From the NCBI RefSeq assembly GCF_017876115.1, contig NZ_JAGINO010000007.1, forward strand, positions 1 to 64,000: 64,000 nucleotides of DNA, given 5' to 3'. A program made the position numbers and the translations under genes. Below, piece by piece: positions 19,348-29,918 of this stretch. Each line of letters begins with the position of its first letter. The first letter of the stretch is position 1. The stretch comes from Azospirillum picis (lineage in GTDB: Bacteria > Pseudomonadota > Alphaproteobacteria > Azospirillales > Azospirillaceae). Under the pieces are notes generated by a model. It did no database searches, was not told where the DNA came from, and worked only from the letters and a program-made list of their open reading frames with translations.

Positions 19348-20555
19348 GCGCCGAACTGAATCTGCCGGCCCGGCAACCGCGCCAGGAGTCGATGGCCAGG
19401 TTCCTGAAGAGCCACATGCGCGACTACGGCATGCTGATCTCGCTGCTGGCGATCGTCGCCTTCTTCCAGTACGTCACCAACGGCACGCTGCTGCAGCCGC
19501 TGAACCTCACGAACCTGGTCCTGCAGAACAGCTACATCGTCATCATGGCGCTGGGCATGCTGCTGGTGATCGTCGCCGGGCACATCGACCTGTCGGTGGG
19601 CTCGATCGTCGGCTTCATCGGCGCGCTCGCCGCCATCCTGATGGTGCAGTTCCACTGGCATTTCATCCCGACGGCCATCGTCAGCCTGATCGCCGGGGCC
19701 GCCATCGGCGCCGCCCAGGGCTACTGGGTCGCCTACTTCCGCATCCCGTCCTTCATCGTGACGCTGGCGGGCATGCTGGTCTTCCGCGGCCTCAGCCTCG
19801 CCCTGCTCGCCGGCCAGTCGGTCGGCCCCTTCCCGGTGGAATTCCAGCGCCTCAGCTCCGGCTTCATCCCCGACCCGTTCGGGCCGCTGGCCGGGACGGC
19901 GGGGTTCCACCTGACGACGCTGCTGCTGTGCCTGGTGACGCCGGCGGTCATGATCGGCCTCAGCGTCGCCACCCGCATCCGCCGCCACCGCTTCGCCATC
20001 GAGCAGGAGCCGCTGCCGCTGTTCCTGCTGAAGAGCGCCGGGCTGTTCGCGGTGGTCGCCTATCTCGGCTGGCTGCTCGCCTCCTACAAGGGGCTGCCGA
20101 ACGTCCTGATCATCATGGCGCTGCTGGTCGGCCTCTACGCCTTCGTCACCCGCGACACCACCATCGGCCGGCGCATCTACGCGCTTGGCGGCAACGAGAA
20201 GGCCGCCAAGCTGTCGGGCATCGATACCCGCCGCCTGTCCTTCTACACCTTCGTCAACATGGGCGTGCTGGCGGCGCTGGCCGGCCTGATCTTCGCCGCG
20301 CGGCTCAACACCGCCACGCCGAAGGCCGGCGTCTCCTTCGAGCTGGACGTCATCGCCGCCTGCTTCATCGGCGGCGCGTCGGCCTCCGGCGGCGTCGGCC
20401 GGGTGACGGGTGCGGTGATCGGCGCCTTCATCATGGGCGTGATGAACAACGGCATGTCGATCCTCGGCATCGGCATCGACTGGCAGCAGGTGATCAAGGG
20501 CCTGGTGCTGCTCGCCGCCGTCTGCTTCGACGTCTACAACAAGGGCAAGGCCTGA
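19344..20555 (+). CDS. gguB: Multiple-sugar ABC transporter permease GguB
   Basis: 403 aa, larger than typical CUT2 permeases, as GguB/MmsB proteins are. Motifs: [54 protein letters not shown], and [13 protein letters not shown]. The ATG overlaps the gguA stop by four bases (ATGA), so translation is coupled. Confidence 0.93.
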   Translation: MSAELNLPARQPRQESMARFLKSHMRDYGMLISLLAIVAFFQYVTNGTLLQPLNLTNLVLQNSYIVIMALGMLLVIVAGHIDLSVGSIVGFIGALAAILMVQFHWHFIPTAIVSLIAGAAIGAAQGYWVAYFRIPSFIVTLAGMLVFRGLSLALLAGQSVGPFPVEFQRLSSGFIPDPFGPLAGTAGFHLTTLLLCLVTPAVMIGLSVATRIRRHRFAIEQEPLPLFLLKSAGLFAVVAYLGWLLASYKGLPNVLIIMALLVGLYAFVTRDTTIGRRIYALGGNEKAAKLSGIDTRRLSFYTFVNMGVLAALAGLIFAARLNTATPKAGVSFELDVIAACFIGGASASGGVGRVTGAVIGAFIMGVMNNGMSILGIGIDWQQVIKGLVLLAAVCFDVYNKGKA

Positions 20556-20613
20556 CGCCCTGCCCGGCTTGGGGCCGCGTCCGGGTCGGGACGCCGCCTG
20601 CAGGAACGCCACC

Positions 20614-21591
20614 ATGACGCTCCCTACCCCTGGCCTGCCCACCACCGGCCTGCCCACTCTCGGCCTGGTCGGCCTGGGCAAGATCGCCCGCGACCAGCAC
20701 ATCCCCGCCATCGCCGCGACCGGCCTGTTCGAGCTGGCGGCCGTGGTCAGCCCGGACGGCGACAGCGCCGGCACCGGCGGCGTGCCCTGCTTCCGCAGCC
20801 AGGCCGAAATGCTGGCGGCCCTGCCCGGCCTCGACGCCATGGCGATCTGCACGCCGCCCGCCGTCCGCCACGGCCTGACGGTGGAGGCGCTGCGCGCCGG
20901 CAAGCATGTGCTGATCGAGAAGCCGCCCGCCGCCACCCTGTCGGAGATGCAGGACATCGCCGCGCAGGCGCAGGCCGCCCGGCGCACCCTGCTCACCGCT
21001 TGGCATTCCCGTTTCAATCCGGCGGTGGAGGAGGCGCGGCAGCGGCTGGCCGACGCGACGGTCCGCAGCGTCGCCATCACCTGGAAGGAGGATGTGCGGC
21101 GCTGGCATCCGGGCCAGGATTGGATTTTCGCGGCCGGCGGCTTTGGCGTCTTCGATCCCGGCATCAACGCGCTGTCGATCCTGACCGCCGTCCTGCCGGC
21201 CCCGGTCTTCGTGCGCAGCGCCGAGCTGCATGTCCCCGCCAACCGCGACACCCCTATCAGGGCGATGCTGGAGATGCGCGCCGCTCCCGGCGCGCCGGTC
21301 GGCGTCGTGACCGCCGACTTCGATTTCCTCCAGCAGGGCGAGCAGACCTGGTCGATCGCCATCGAGACCGCCGACGGCAGCCGCCTCGACCTCACCCACG
21401 GCGGCACGCGGCTGATCGTGGACGGCGTGCCGGCAATGGCCGAGCCCGACAGCGAATACCAACGGATCTATCGCCACTTCCATCGGTTGATGCTGGACGG
21501 TGCGAGCGACATCGACGCCCGCCCGCTGCATCTGGTCGCCGACGCCTGCCTTGTCGGGCGCTGGCGCACCACCGATGCCTTCCACTGGTAA
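20614..21591 (+). CDS. Gfo/Idh/MocA aldose 1-dehydrogenase (arabinose/galactose)
   Basis: 325 aa. An N-terminal Rossmann motif [17 protein letters not shown] binds NAD(P); EKPP and [13 protein letters not shown] with [12 protein letters not shown] match L-arabinose/D-galactose 1-dehydrogenase of A. brasilense and D-galactose dehydrogenases. It would oxidise the imported aldose to its lactone. Start at 20614 has AGGA about ten bases upstream. Before the Rossmann fold lies a 15-bp tandem repeat encoding [15 protein letters not shown]. It follows gguB by 58 bp in the same direction. Confidence 0.87.
   Translation: MTLPTPGLPTTGLPTLGLVGLGKIARDQHIPAIAATGLFELAAVVSPDGDSAGTGGVPCFRSQAEMLAALPGLDAMAICTPPAVRHGLTVEALRAGKHVLIEKPPAATLSEMQDIAAQAQAARRTLLTAWHSRFNPAVEEARQRLADATVRSVAITWKEDVRRWHPGQDWIFAAGGFGVFDPGINALSILTAVLPAPVFVRSAELHVPANRDTPIRAMLEMRAAPGAPVGVVTADFDFLQQGEQTWSIAIETADGSRLDLTHGGTRLIVDGVPAMAEPDSEYQRIYRHFHRLMLDGASDIDARPLHLVADACLVGRWRTTDAFHW
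20620..20664. repeat. Three 15-bp tandem repeats at dehydrogenase N-terminus
   Basis: Units at 20620, 20635 and 20650 (CTGCCCACCACCGGC type) are in frame and code for a non-family LPTxG extension before the Rossmann fold. Confidence 0.8.
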
Positions 21592-21623
21592 GCCAAGCGC
21601 CCCACCATGAAACGGTGTCCGAC

Positions 21624-23450
21624 ATGACCGATACGAAGCCCACCTCCCCCCAGAACTCTTCCGGTACGGGCCGGCGGCTGCGGTCGCGCGCGTGGTTCGA
21701 CAATCCCGACAACCCCGACATGACCGCGCTCTACCTCGAGCGCTACCTGAACTACGGGCTGACGCGCGAGGAGCTGCAGTCCGGCGCCCCGATCATCGGC
21801 ATCGCCCAGACCGGCTCCGACCTCAGCCCGTGCAACCGGCACCATCTGGTGCTGGCCGAACGGCTGCGCGAGGGCATCCGCAGCGCCGGCGGCATCGCCA
21901 TCGAGTTTCCCGTCCACCCGATCCAGGAGACCGGCAAGCGGCCGACGGCCTCGCTCGACCGCAACCTCGCCTATCTCGGCCTGGTCGAGGTGCTCTATGG
22001 CTACCCGCTGGACGGGGTGGTGCTGACCATCGGCTGCGACAAGACCACGCCGGCCTGCCTGATGGCGGCGGCCACCGTCGACATCCCGGCCATCGCGCTG
22101 TCGGTCGGGCCGATGCTGAACGGCTGGTTCCGCGGCGAGCGCACCGGGTCGGGCACCATCGTCTGGAAGGCGCGCCAGATGATGGCGGCCGGCGAGATCG
22201 ACTACCAGGGCTTCATCGAGCTGGTGGCGTCGTCGGCCCCCTCGACCGGCTACTGCAACACGATGGGCACCGCCTCCACCATGAACTCGCTGGCGGAGGT
22301 GCTGGGCATGCAGCTTCCGGGCTCGGCCGCCATCCCGGCCCCCTACCGCGAGCGCCAGCAGGCCGCCTACGAGACCGGCAAGCGCATCGTCGAGATGGTC
22401 CACCAGGACATCAAGCCGTCCGACATCCTGACCCGCGACTCCTTCCTGAACGCCATCGTCGTCAACTCCGCCATCGGCGGCTCGACCAATGCGCCGATCC
22501 ACATCAACGCCATCGCCAAGCACATCGGCGTCGAGCTGACGGTGGACGACTGGCAGACCCACGGGCTGGGCGTGCCGCTGCTGGTCAACCTCCAGCCGGC
22601 CGGCGAGTATCTCGGCGAGGACTTCCACCGCGCCGGCGGCGTCCCGGCCGTGGTCTCGCAGCTCATGACCAAGGGCCTGATCCGCGAGGACGCCCCCACC
22701 GCCAACGGGCGCAGCATCGGCGAGAACTGCCGCAACCGCGAGATCCTCGACACCCGCGTGATCTACCCGATCGACCAGCCGCTCCGGATCAACGCCGGCT
22801 TCGTCGTCCTGCGCGGCAACCTGTTCGACGCCGCGATCATGAAGACCAGCGTGATCTCCGACGGCTTCCGCGAGCGCTACCTGTCCAACCCCGACGACCC
22901 CGAGGCGTTCGAGGGCAGGGTCGTCGTCTTCGACGGGCCGGAGGACTACCACCACCGCATCGACGACCCGGATCTCGGCATCGACGCCTACACCATCCTG
23001 GTCATCCGCGGCACCGGCCCCATCGGCTATCCGGGCGCCGCGGAGGTGGTGAACATGCGCCCGCCCGCCGAACTGATCAAACAGGGCATCCATTCCCTGC
23101 CCTGCATCGGCGACGGCCGCCAGTCAGGCACCTCGGGCTCGCCGTCGATCCTGAACGCCGCCCCCGAGGCGGCGGCCGGCGGCGGGCTGGCCCTGCTGCG
23201 CACCGGCGACCGGATCCGGATCGACCTGCGCCGCGGCAGCGCCGACCTGCTGATCCCCGACGCCGAGCTGGCCGAGCGCCGCGCCGCCCTGGAGGCCGCC
23301 GGCGGCTATCCCGCCCCGCCGTCCCAGACGCCCTGGCAGGAAATCCAGCGCGGCATGGTCGACCAGTTGGACAAGGGCATGGTGCTGAAGCCGGCGGTCA
23401 AGTACCAGCGCGTCGCCCGGACCATGGGGATCCCGCGCGACAACCATTGA
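21624..23450 (+). CDS. Sugar-acid dehydratase (L-arabonate/D-galactonate type, IlvD/Edd family)
   Basis: 608 aa. Cys70, Cys138 (GCDKTTPAC) and Cys211 ([13 protein letters not shown]) are spaced as the [2Fe-2S] ligands of L-arabinonate dehydratase, and [11 protein letters not shown] holds the catalytic Ser. It would dehydrate the acid made by the lactonase to a 2-keto-3-deoxy acid. ATG at 21624 has only a weak ribosome site. It lies 32 bp after the dehydrogenase in the same operon. The two last enzymes of the non-phosphorylative route are not in the window. Confidence 0.9.
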   Translation: MTDTKPTSPQNSSGTGRRLRSRAWFDNPDNPDMTALYLERYLNYGLTREELQSGAPIIGIAQTGSDLSPCNRHHLVLAERLREGIRSAGGIAIEFPVHPIQETGKRPTASLDRNLAYLGLVEVLYGYPLDGVVLTIGCDKTTPACLMAAATVDIPAIALSVGPMLNGWFRGERTGSGTIVWKARQMMAAGEIDYQGFIELVASSAPSTGYCNTMGTASTMNSLAEVLGMQLPGSAAIPAPYRERQQAAYETGKRIVEMVHQDIKPSDILTRDSFLNAIVVNSAIGGSTNAPIHINAIAKHIGVELTVDDWQTHGLGVPLLVNLQPAGEYLGEDFHRAGGVPAVVSQLMTKGLIREDAPTANGRSIGENCRNREILDTRVIYPIDQPLRINAGFVVLRGNLFDAAIMKTSVISDGFRERYLSNPDDPEAFEGRVVVFDGPEDYHHRIDDPDLGIDAYTILVIRGTGPIGYPGAAEVVNMRPPAELIKQGIHSLPCIGDGRQSGTSGSPSILNAAPEAAAGGGLALLRTGDRIRIDLRRGSADLLIPDAELAERRAALEAAGGYPAPPSQTPWQEIQRGMVDQLDKGMVLKPAVKYQRVARTMGIPRDNH

Positions 23451-23577
23451 GGAGCGCCAGAGGGGACGGGAGGAGGGCGGCGGACCTGCGGCAGTCGCGT
23501 TTCCGCGGGGCGGGCGCTACGATCCGCGGAGACGGTGCCGCGCAGGCGGACCGCTCCTCACCCACGGGTTACGCCGC

Positions 23578-24531
23578 ATGTCCTCGAAGCTGGATTTCCG
23601 CCGCCTCCGCTACTTCGCCGCCGTCTGCGAGCTCGGCAGCTTCTCCAAGGCCAGCGAGTTCCTGAACGTCGCCCAGTCCGCGCTCAGCCAGCATGTGGCG
23701 ACGCTGGAGGAGGATCTCGGCGTCCAGCTCCTGGTGCGGCAGCCGCGCGGCGTCAGCCGGACCGAGGCCGGCGACCGGCTCCACGCCCATGCGCGGGGCG
23801 TGCTGCATGCGCTGGAGCAGGCGGAACTGGACGTGCTGTCGCTGGCACGGGCGGCGGTCGGGCCGGTGATGGTCGGCTTCAACTACACGGCGATGGAGGC
23901 GATCGGCCTGCCCTTCATCCGCCGCGTCGCCGCCACCCTGACCGAGGTGAAGCTGCGCGTGATCGAGGCGCACAGCGAGATCATGCATGAGTGGATGCTG
24001 TCGGGCCAGGCCGACCTCGCCCTGACCCTGGTGCCTCCCGGCGACGACCGCCTGGAGGCGGTGCCGCTGCTGGACGAGGAGCTGGTCTGCCTGGGCACCC
24101 GGGAGATGATCGGCGACGGTGGCCCCATCGACCTGGCCGAGGTGCTGCGCCTGCCGCTGATCATGCCCGGCCGTACCGCCGTCCTCCAGGCGCTGGCCAG
24201 CGACGCCGGCGTCCGCCGCGCCATCGCCGACAAGGTCTATCTGGAGATCGAATCCGCCATTCCGCTGAAGCGGGCGGTGAGCGCCGGGCTGGGCGTGACC
24301 GTCCAGTCGGCGGCGCTGGCCGGCGACGAGATCGCCCGCGGCGAGCTGGTCGCCCGCCCGGTGGTGAATCCATCCATGGGACGTACCCTGTTCCTGGTGT
24401 CGTCACGCATCAAGACCGCCTCGCGTGCGGTGGTGGAAGCCCGGCGGCTGATGGTCGACGTGGTGCGCGAGGCGCATGCCAGCGGCCGCTGGCCCGGCCG
24501 GTGGCGCGACAGCTATCTCGAAACCAGATAG
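23578..24531 (+). CDS. LysR-family regulator (probably of the TRAP operon)
   Basis: 317 aa with an N-terminal LysR helix-turn-helix (RYFAAVCELGSFSKASEFLNVAQSALSQHVATLEEDLG) and a substrate domain in the Nac/Cbl-like style (FIRRVAATLTEVKLRVIEAHS). It lies 160 bp upstream of a TRAP operon in the same direction. The gap contains a GGTC/GACC inverted repeat around an AT core at 24541-24560, which could be its site. Confidence 0.88.
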   Translation: MSSKLDFRRLRYFAAVCELGSFSKASEFLNVAQSALSQHVATLEEDLGVQLLVRQPRGVSRTEAGDRLHAHARGVLHALEQAELDVLSLARAAVGPVMVGFNYTAMEAIGLPFIRRVAATLTEVKLRVIEAHSEIMHEWMLSGQADLALTLVPPGDDRLEAVPLLDEELVCLGTREMIGDGGPIDLAEVLRLPLIMPGRTAVLQALASDAGVRRAIADKVYLEIESAIPLKRAVSAGLGVTVQSAALAGDEIARGELVARPVVNPSMGRTLFLVSSRIKTASRAVVEARRLMVDVVREAHASGRWPGRWRDSYLETR

Positions 24532-24691
24532 CTCGCTTCTGGTCTTTGTATTTTACGACCCTCCCCCGGCATGCTGTTCTGCTGCGCACACAAACAATCC
24601 GGATGCCCGCAGTTGGCCCGGCTCCGCATCCGGCGCTGCCGTCGCCCGTCTCCGGACCGCCGCAACGAACAATCACCGGGAGGTGCAGGAC

Positions 24692-25726
24692 ATGATGCCC
24701 ACCACGACGTCCAGCCGGGGCTTCACCATGACCAGGGCGGCGCTGTTCGCCGCCGCTTCCGCCGCGGCGCTGATGGCGCTGCCGGCAGGGACGGCGGAAG
24801 CGGCGACGCGCATGCGCTGCAGCCACCAGTTGCCGCCCCCTCACCATATTTCCAAGGTCATCGAGCGCTGGGCGGCGGAGGTGAAGACGCTGTCGGAGGG
24901 CAATCTCGACGTCCAGGTCTTCGGCGCCGACAGCCTGATCAAGGCCAACGACAACATCCTGGCCGTCGCCAAGGGCGACATCGAATGTGCCTTTTCGTTG
25001 AACTTCCAGTGGGGCAAGACGCTGCCGCTGATGAACGTCACCGTCGGCCCCTACACCATGTCCTCGATCGAGGCGTGGAAGAAATGGCCGGACTCCGAGG
25101 CCGCCGCCTTCCTTGAGGAACGGCTGCTGAAGAAGGGCGTGAAGAACGTCGCCTGGATGTTCCAGACCAACACCAGCGTCTTCACCTCCAAGGGCAAGGC
25201 TCTGCTGAAGCCCGAGGATTTCCAGGGGCTCAAGATGCGCGGCATCGGCCCCGCCTTCGACCGCGGGCTGAAGGCGATGGGCGCCACGCCGGTGGCGATC
25301 CCCGGCAGCGAGGTCTATCAGGCGCTGGCCACCGGCGTGATCGACGCCGCCATCACCGACGTCGCCGCCGCCTGGTCGCGCAAATACTTCGAGGTGCAGG
25401 ACCACATGACGGTGGTGCCGGTGCTGGCCGCCTACATGCACGGCTACGTCAACCCGGCCTGGTACAACAAGCTGAGCGACAAGGACAAGGCCGCCCTGAA
25501 GAAGGCCGGCGACGAGGCCTCCATCTGGGCGATCGAAGCCTCGCAGGAGGCCGCGGCCAATGCCCCGGCCGAGCTGGAATCGAAGGGCATCAAGGTCCAC
25601 GTCGCGACGCCGGAGGAGAATGCCGCCTTCAAGGCGGCGATGGCGCCGGCCTTCGCCGAAGGCTTCGCCGACGAGACCGGCGCCGACGGCCGCAAGCTGC
25701 TCGACCTCGTCCAGAAGATCCAGTAA
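24692..25726 (+). CDS. TRAP transporter substrate-binding protein (DctP family)
   Basis: 344 aa with a signal peptide ending near AEA-A. The body has the DctP pattern: LPPPHHISKVIERWAAEVKTLSEGNLDVQVFGADSL, LKMRGIGPAFDRGLKAMGATPVAIPGSEVYQALATGVIDA. The conserved Arg of the carboxylate-binding site is in KMRG. ATG 24692 has GGGAGG eight bases upstream. It captures an organic acid in the periplasm. Confidence 0.93.
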   Translation: MMPTTTSSRGFTMTRAALFAAASAAALMALPAGTAEAATRMRCSHQLPPPHHISKVIERWAAEVKTLSEGNLDVQVFGADSLIKANDNILAVAKGDIECAFSLNFQWGKTLPLMNVTVGPYTMSSIEAWKKWPDSEAAAFLEERLLKKGVKNVAWMFQTNTSVFTSKGKALLKPEDFQGLKMRGIGPAFDRGLKAMGATPVAIPGSEVYQALATGVIDAAITDVAAAWSRKYFEVQDHMTVVPVLAAYMHGYVNPAWYNKLSDKDKAALKKAGDEASIWAIEASQEAAANAPAELESKGIKVHVATPEENAAFKAAMAPAFAEGFADETGADGRKLLDLVQKIQ

Positions 25727-25738
25727 CGGGGGAGCGCC

Positions 25739-26314
25739 ATGAGCAGCATGTCCACCCCCGACGCGCTGTCGCCCAGCGACGGCAAGGGAACGGCGAACGG
25801 CGCGCTGCGCCTGCTGACCGGAACGGCATCGGCGCTGTCGCGCCTCGGCGGCGCGCTGAGCGTCCTGCTGATCGTCGTCGTGCTGGCCCTGACCACGGCC
25901 GGCGTGGTCGCCCGCTACGTCGCCGGCCACCCGCTGGAAGGCATCGACGAGGCCTGCGGTTACCTAGTCGTCGCCATGGTGATGGCCGGCGCCGCCGAGG
26001 CGCTGCGGACCGGGCACCACATCCGCATCGACCTGCTGCTCGGCGCCGTCGGGCCGCGCGGCCGGCGCTGGCTCGACGCCTGGGCACACCTGGCGGTGCT
26101 GGTCTTCGCCGTCCTGCTGGTCCGGACCGGCTGGCACACCGCCCTGTTCTCCTACGAGTTCGAAGCCTATTCGTCGGGCCAGTTGGAACTGCCGCTGTGG
26201 ATTCCGCAGGCGGCGCTGCCGGTCGGCGCCGCCCTGCTGGGCCTCGTCGCCCTGTGCCAGCTTGTCCGCACCCTGGCCGGCGACCCCACCCTAGAGCGGA
26301 CGGGAGGCCACTGA
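25739..26314 (+). CDS. TRAP transporter small permease (DctQ)
   Basis: 191 aa with four hydrophobic helices, EGIDEACGYLVVAMVMAGAAEALRTGHHIRIDLLL being the DctQ signature region. GGGGGAG precedes the ATG. It ends with TGATG, overlapping the start of the large permease by one base. Confidence 0.92.
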   Translation: MSSMSTPDALSPSDGKGTANGALRLLTGTASALSRLGGALSVLLIVVVLALTTAGVVARYVAGHPLEGIDEACGYLVVAMVMAGAAEALRTGHHIRIDLLLGAVGPRGRRWLDAWAHLAVLVFAVLLVRTGWHTALFSYEFEAYSSGQLELPLWIPQAALPVGAALLGLVALCQLVRTLAGDPTLERTGGH

Positions 26315-27597
26315 TGACGCTCCTGATCCTCGCGCTGCTGTTGCTCCTGCTGATGAGCGGCATGCCGATCTTCGCGGCGCTCGCCCTCACCTCGATCGGC
26401 GTGCTGGCGCTGTTCGAGGGCAGCATCGACGGCATGGCCGACGCGGTGTTCGCCAGCCTGAACAACCCGCTGCTCGCCACCATCCCGATGTTCGCCTTCA
26501 TGGCCCACATCATGATCAAGGCCAAGGTGGTCGACGACCTCTACGAGATGTCGAACACCCTGGTCGGCCACATCAAGGGCGGGCTCAGCTTCGCCACCAT
26601 CCTGTCCTGCACCATCTTCTCGACCATCTCCGGCTCGTCGGTGGCCACCGCCCTGACCATCGGCTCGATCTCCATCCCGCAGATGAAGCGCTACGGCTAC
26701 CGCCAGCGCGACACCTACGGGCTGATCGCCGCCGGCGGCACGCTCGGCATCCTGATCCCGCCGTCCGGGCCGATGATCCTCTACGCCATCGTCACCGACG
26801 CCTCGATCGGCGCCCTGTTCCTGGCCGGCATCATCCCCGGCCTGCTGATGGCGGTGATCTTCGCCGGCTATAGCTGGCTGCAGGCCAAGCGGCTGGACAG
26901 CGTCCAGGCCCAGCCCTGGCCGGGCTTCGGCGCCATCGCCGCCGCCTTCCGCAAATCGATCTGGGCGGTGCTGATGCCGCCGCTCATCCTCGGCGGCATC
27001 TATCTCGGCGTCTTCACGGCGGGCGAGGCCGCGGCGGTCGGCGCCGTCTATGCGCTGGCGGTGGCGCTGTTCGCCTACCGCAACGTCTCGCTCGCCGACC
27101 TGCTGGACTGCGGCGTGCAGACGATGCGGACCAGCGTGATGCTGTTCATGATCATCGCCGCCGCCGGCATGTTCGGCCATGCCATCACCATCATCCGCCT
27201 GCCGGCCCAGATCATGGAGACGGTGGCGGCGCTCGGCCTGTCGCAAGCCGGCTTCATCCTGGCGGTGATGTTCGCGATCTTCATCCTCGGCATGTTCCTG
27301 GAGACGATCGCCATCATCCTGATCACCACGCCGATCATCCTGCCGGTGATGACCGCGCTCGGCATCAACCCGATCTGGTACGGCGTGATGCTGATGATCA
27401 ACCTGGAGCTGGCGCTGATCACCCCGCCGGTCGGCATGAACCTGTTCGTCATCAAGGGCATCACCGCCTCGTCCCTCGGCGAGGTCACCCGCGGCGCCCT
27501 GCCCTACGTGCTGCTGATGATGGCCGGCCTCTTCATCATCTGGCTGTTCCCGGCGCTGTCGCTGTGGCTGCCGCAGGTCGCCGGCTTCGGCACCTGA
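26314..27597 (+). CDS. TRAP transporter large permease (DctM)
   Basis: 427 aa with about twelve helices. DctM features include MSGMPIFAALALTSIG, GGLSFATILSCTIFSTISGSSVATALTIG, GTLGILIPPSGPMILYAI, and FLETIAIILITTPIILPVM. It uses the sodium gradient to move the acid captured by the binding protein. Confidence 0.94.
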   Translation: MTLLILALLLLLLMSGMPIFAALALTSIGVLALFEGSIDGMADAVFASLNNPLLATIPMFAFMAHIMIKAKVVDDLYEMSNTLVGHIKGGLSFATILSCTIFSTISGSSVATALTIGSISIPQMKRYGYRQRDTYGLIAAGGTLGILIPPSGPMILYAIVTDASIGALFLAGIIPGLLMAVIFAGYSWLQAKRLDSVQAQPWPGFGAIAAAFRKSIWAVLMPPLILGGIYLGVFTAGEAAAVGAVYALAVALFAYRNVSLADLLDCGVQTMRTSVMLFMIIAAAGMFGHAITIIRLPAQIMETVAALGLSQAGFILAVMFAIFILGMFLETIAIILITTPIILPVMTALGINPIWYGVMLMINLELALITPPVGMNLFVIKGITASSLGEVTRGALPYVLLMMAGLFIIWLFPALSLWLPQVAGFGT

Positions 27598-27701
27598 CCG
27601 CCGGCCCCGGCCGCGCCCCTTCCATTTTTCCCTACCCCTCGCCCGGCGGGCGCGCCTATGCCGCGCGCCCGAACGGCGCCCCTTTGCCGAGGATCGATGC
27701 C

Positions 27702-28640
27702 ATGAGAGATCCCGTGACCATCGTCGAGGTCGGCCTGCGCGACGGGCTGCAGATCCTCGACCGCGTGGTGCCGACCGCCGACAAGCTGGCATGGCTGGCC
27801 GCCGAGCACCGCGCCGGCGTCCGCCGCTTCGAGGCCGCCTCCTTCGTCCCGCCGAAGCTGCTGCCGCAGATGGCCGACGCCGCCGCGGTGGTGGCCGGCG
27901 CCCGCGCGCTGCCGGGCACCGTCGTCCACACGCTGGCCCCCAACCTGAAGGGGGCCGCCGCGGCGCTCGCCGCCGGGTCGGACGTCATCGTCCTGCCGCT
28001 GTCGGCCAGCGAGGCGCACAGCCGCGCCAACATCCGCAAGTCCCGCGAGGAGTCGGTGGAGGAACTGGCCCGCGTCTGCCGCGCCCGTGACGAGAGCGTC
28101 CGGGGGGGCGGCCATGCGGCCCGCATCGACGCCGGCATCTCCACCGCCTTCGGCTGCACCATCCAGGGCGAGGTGCCGGAGGACGAGGTGGTCCGCCTCT
28201 GCGAGGCCTGCCTGGAGGCCGGGGCCGACCGCGTGGCACTGGCCGACACCGTCGGCTATGCCGACCCGGCCCAGGTCCGGCGCCTCTACACGCGCGTCAA
28301 GGCGGTCGCCGGCGACCGGCTGCAGGGCGCCCATTTCCACGACACCCGCGGGTTGGGACTGGCCAACGTCCTGGCGGTGCTCGACCTCGGCATCCGCGAG
28401 TTCGACAGCTCGCTCGGCGGGCTCGGCGGCTGCCCGCACGCCCCCGGCGCCAGCGGCAACGTCGCCACCGAGGATCTAGCCTTCATGCTGGAGTCGATGG
28501 GCTTCGATACCGGCATCGACCTCGAGGCGCTGATCGAGGCGCAGCGCCTGCTCGCCGCCATCCTTCCCGGCCAGCCGCTCCACGGCAAGATCGCCGCCGC
28601 CGGGCTTCCCAAATCCTTCCGGAGTCCCGTCCATGCCTGA
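27702..28640 (+). CDS. HMG-CoA lyase-like acyl-CoA lyase
   Basis: 312 aa DRE-TIM barrel. EVGLRDGLQ holds the catalytic Arg/Asp, HFHDTRGLGLANV the metal-binding His pair, and GGLGGCPHAPGASGNVATED the catalytic Cys loop typical of HMG-CoA lyases. The likely reaction is cleavage of a 3-hydroxy-3-methylacyl-CoA into a ketone or acid and acetyl-CoA. GAGGA nine bases before 27702 supports the start. Its last eight bases overlap the CoA-transferase gene. Confidence 0.9.
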   Translation: MRDPVTIVEVGLRDGLQILDRVVPTADKLAWLAAEHRAGVRRFEAASFVPPKLLPQMADAAAVVAGARALPGTVVHTLAPNLKGAAAALAAGSDVIVLPLSASEAHSRANIRKSREESVEELARVCRARDESVRGGGHAARIDAGISTAFGCTIQGEVPEDEVVRLCEACLEAGADRVALADTVGYADPAQVRRLYTRVKAVAGDRLQGAHFHDTRGLGLANVLAVLDLGIREFDSSLGGLGGCPHAPGASGNVATEDLAFMLESMGFDTGIDLEALIEAQRLLAAILPGQPLHGKIAAAGLPKSFRSPVHA

Positions 28641-29883
28641 CCAGACCGCCGCCCAGACCGAGACGCCCGCCCTGCCGCTGGCCGGCATCCGCGTCGTCGA
28701 GTTCTCCCACATGGTGATGGGGCCGAGCTGCGGCATGATCCTCGGCGACCTCGGCGCCGAGGTCATCAAGGTGGAGCCGGTGACCGGCGACAAGACCCGC
28801 TGCCTGCCGGGGGCCGCCGCCGGCTTCTTCCGCACCTTCAACCGCAACAAGAAGTCGCTGGCCGTCGACCTGAACAGCCCGGACGGCTTGGCGGCGATCC
28901 ACAAGCTGGTCGACACCGCCGACGTGGTGCTGGAGAATTTCCGTCCCGGCCTGATGACGCGCTACGGCCTCGACTATGCCAGCCTCGCCGCGCGCAACCC
29001 GCGCATCGTCTACCTGTCGCTGAAGGGCTTCCTGCCCGGCCCCTACGAGAAGCGCACCGCGCTCGACGAGGTGGTGCAGATGATGGCCGGGCTCGCCTAC
29101 ATGACCGGCCCCACCGGCCGGCCGCTGCGCGCCGGCAGCTCGGTCAACGACATCATGGGCGGCATGTTCGGGGTGATCGGCATCCTGGCGGCGCTGCGCA
29201 CCCGCGACGCCACCGGCCGCGGCCAGGACATCCAGTCCGGCCTGTTCGAGACCTGCGTCCTGCTGTCGGCCCAGCACATGCAGCAGTTCGCGGTGACCGG
29301 CGAGCCGCCTCCCCCCTTCCCCGAGCGCATCGCCGCCTTCAGCATCTACGACACCTTCGAGGTCAAGGACGGCGAGCAAATCTTCCTCGGCGCGGTCAGC
29401 GACGTGCAGTGGAAGACCTTCTGCACCGCCTTCGGCTTCGACGACCTCCTGGCCGACCCGCAGCTCGACGGCAACACCAAACGCTGCCAGGCCCGCGACT
29501 GGATGCTGCCGGAGATCCGCCGGCGTCTCGCCACCTACGGCAAGGCCGAGATCGCCGGGATCTTCGAGCGCAACGGCCTGCCCTACGCCCCGATCAACCG
29601 GCCGGAGGAGCTGTTCGACGACCCGCACCTCAACGAGAGCGGCGGCCTCGTGCCGATCACCACCGAGACCGGCGGGCAGACGCGCGTCCCGCTGCTGCCG
29701 CTGACGCTGGACGGCCGGCGGCTCGGCCCACGGATGGCCCTGGCCCCGGTCGGGGCGCAGACGGCGGCGCTTCTCGCCGAGTTGGGGTACAGTGGGGACG
29801 ACATCGACCGCCTGGCGGCGGCCGGCGTGGTGACCGATGCGGCCCCGGTGCAGGAACCGGAGGCCGAGCGGCTCGCGTCGTAG
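28633..29883 (+). CDS. CaiB/BaiF (class III) CoA-transferase
   Basis: 416 aa. The fold is shown by LAGIRVVEFSHMVMGPSCGMILGDLGAEVIKVEP, the catalytic Asp in ALDEVVQMMAGLAYMTGPTG, and GRGQDIQSGLFE. It moves CoA between acyl-CoA and a free acid. Placed after a TRAP importer and an HMG-CoA-lyase-like protein, it most simply activates the imported acid for cleavage. Confidence 0.92.
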   Translation: MPDQTAAQTETPALPLAGIRVVEFSHMVMGPSCGMILGDLGAEVIKVEPVTGDKTRCLPGAAAGFFRTFNRNKKSLAVDLNSPDGLAAIHKLVDTADVVLENFRPGLMTRYGLDYASLAARNPRIVYLSLKGFLPGPYEKRTALDEVVQMMAGLAYMTGPTGRPLRAGSSVNDIMGGMFGVIGILAALRTRDATGRGQDIQSGLFETCVLLSAQHMQQFAVTGEPPPPFPERIAAFSIYDTFEVKDGEQIFLGAVSDVQWKTFCTAFGFDDLLADPQLDGNTKRCQARDWMLPEIRRRLATYGKAEIAGIFERNGLPYAPINRPEELFDDPHLNESGGLVPITTETGGQTRVPLLPLTLDGRRLGPRMALAPVGAQTAALLAELGYSGDDIDRLAAAGVVTDAAPVQEPEAERLAS

Positions 29884-29918
29884 GACCGCCGGGGCCATAG
29901 GGACAAGGGAACGACACC

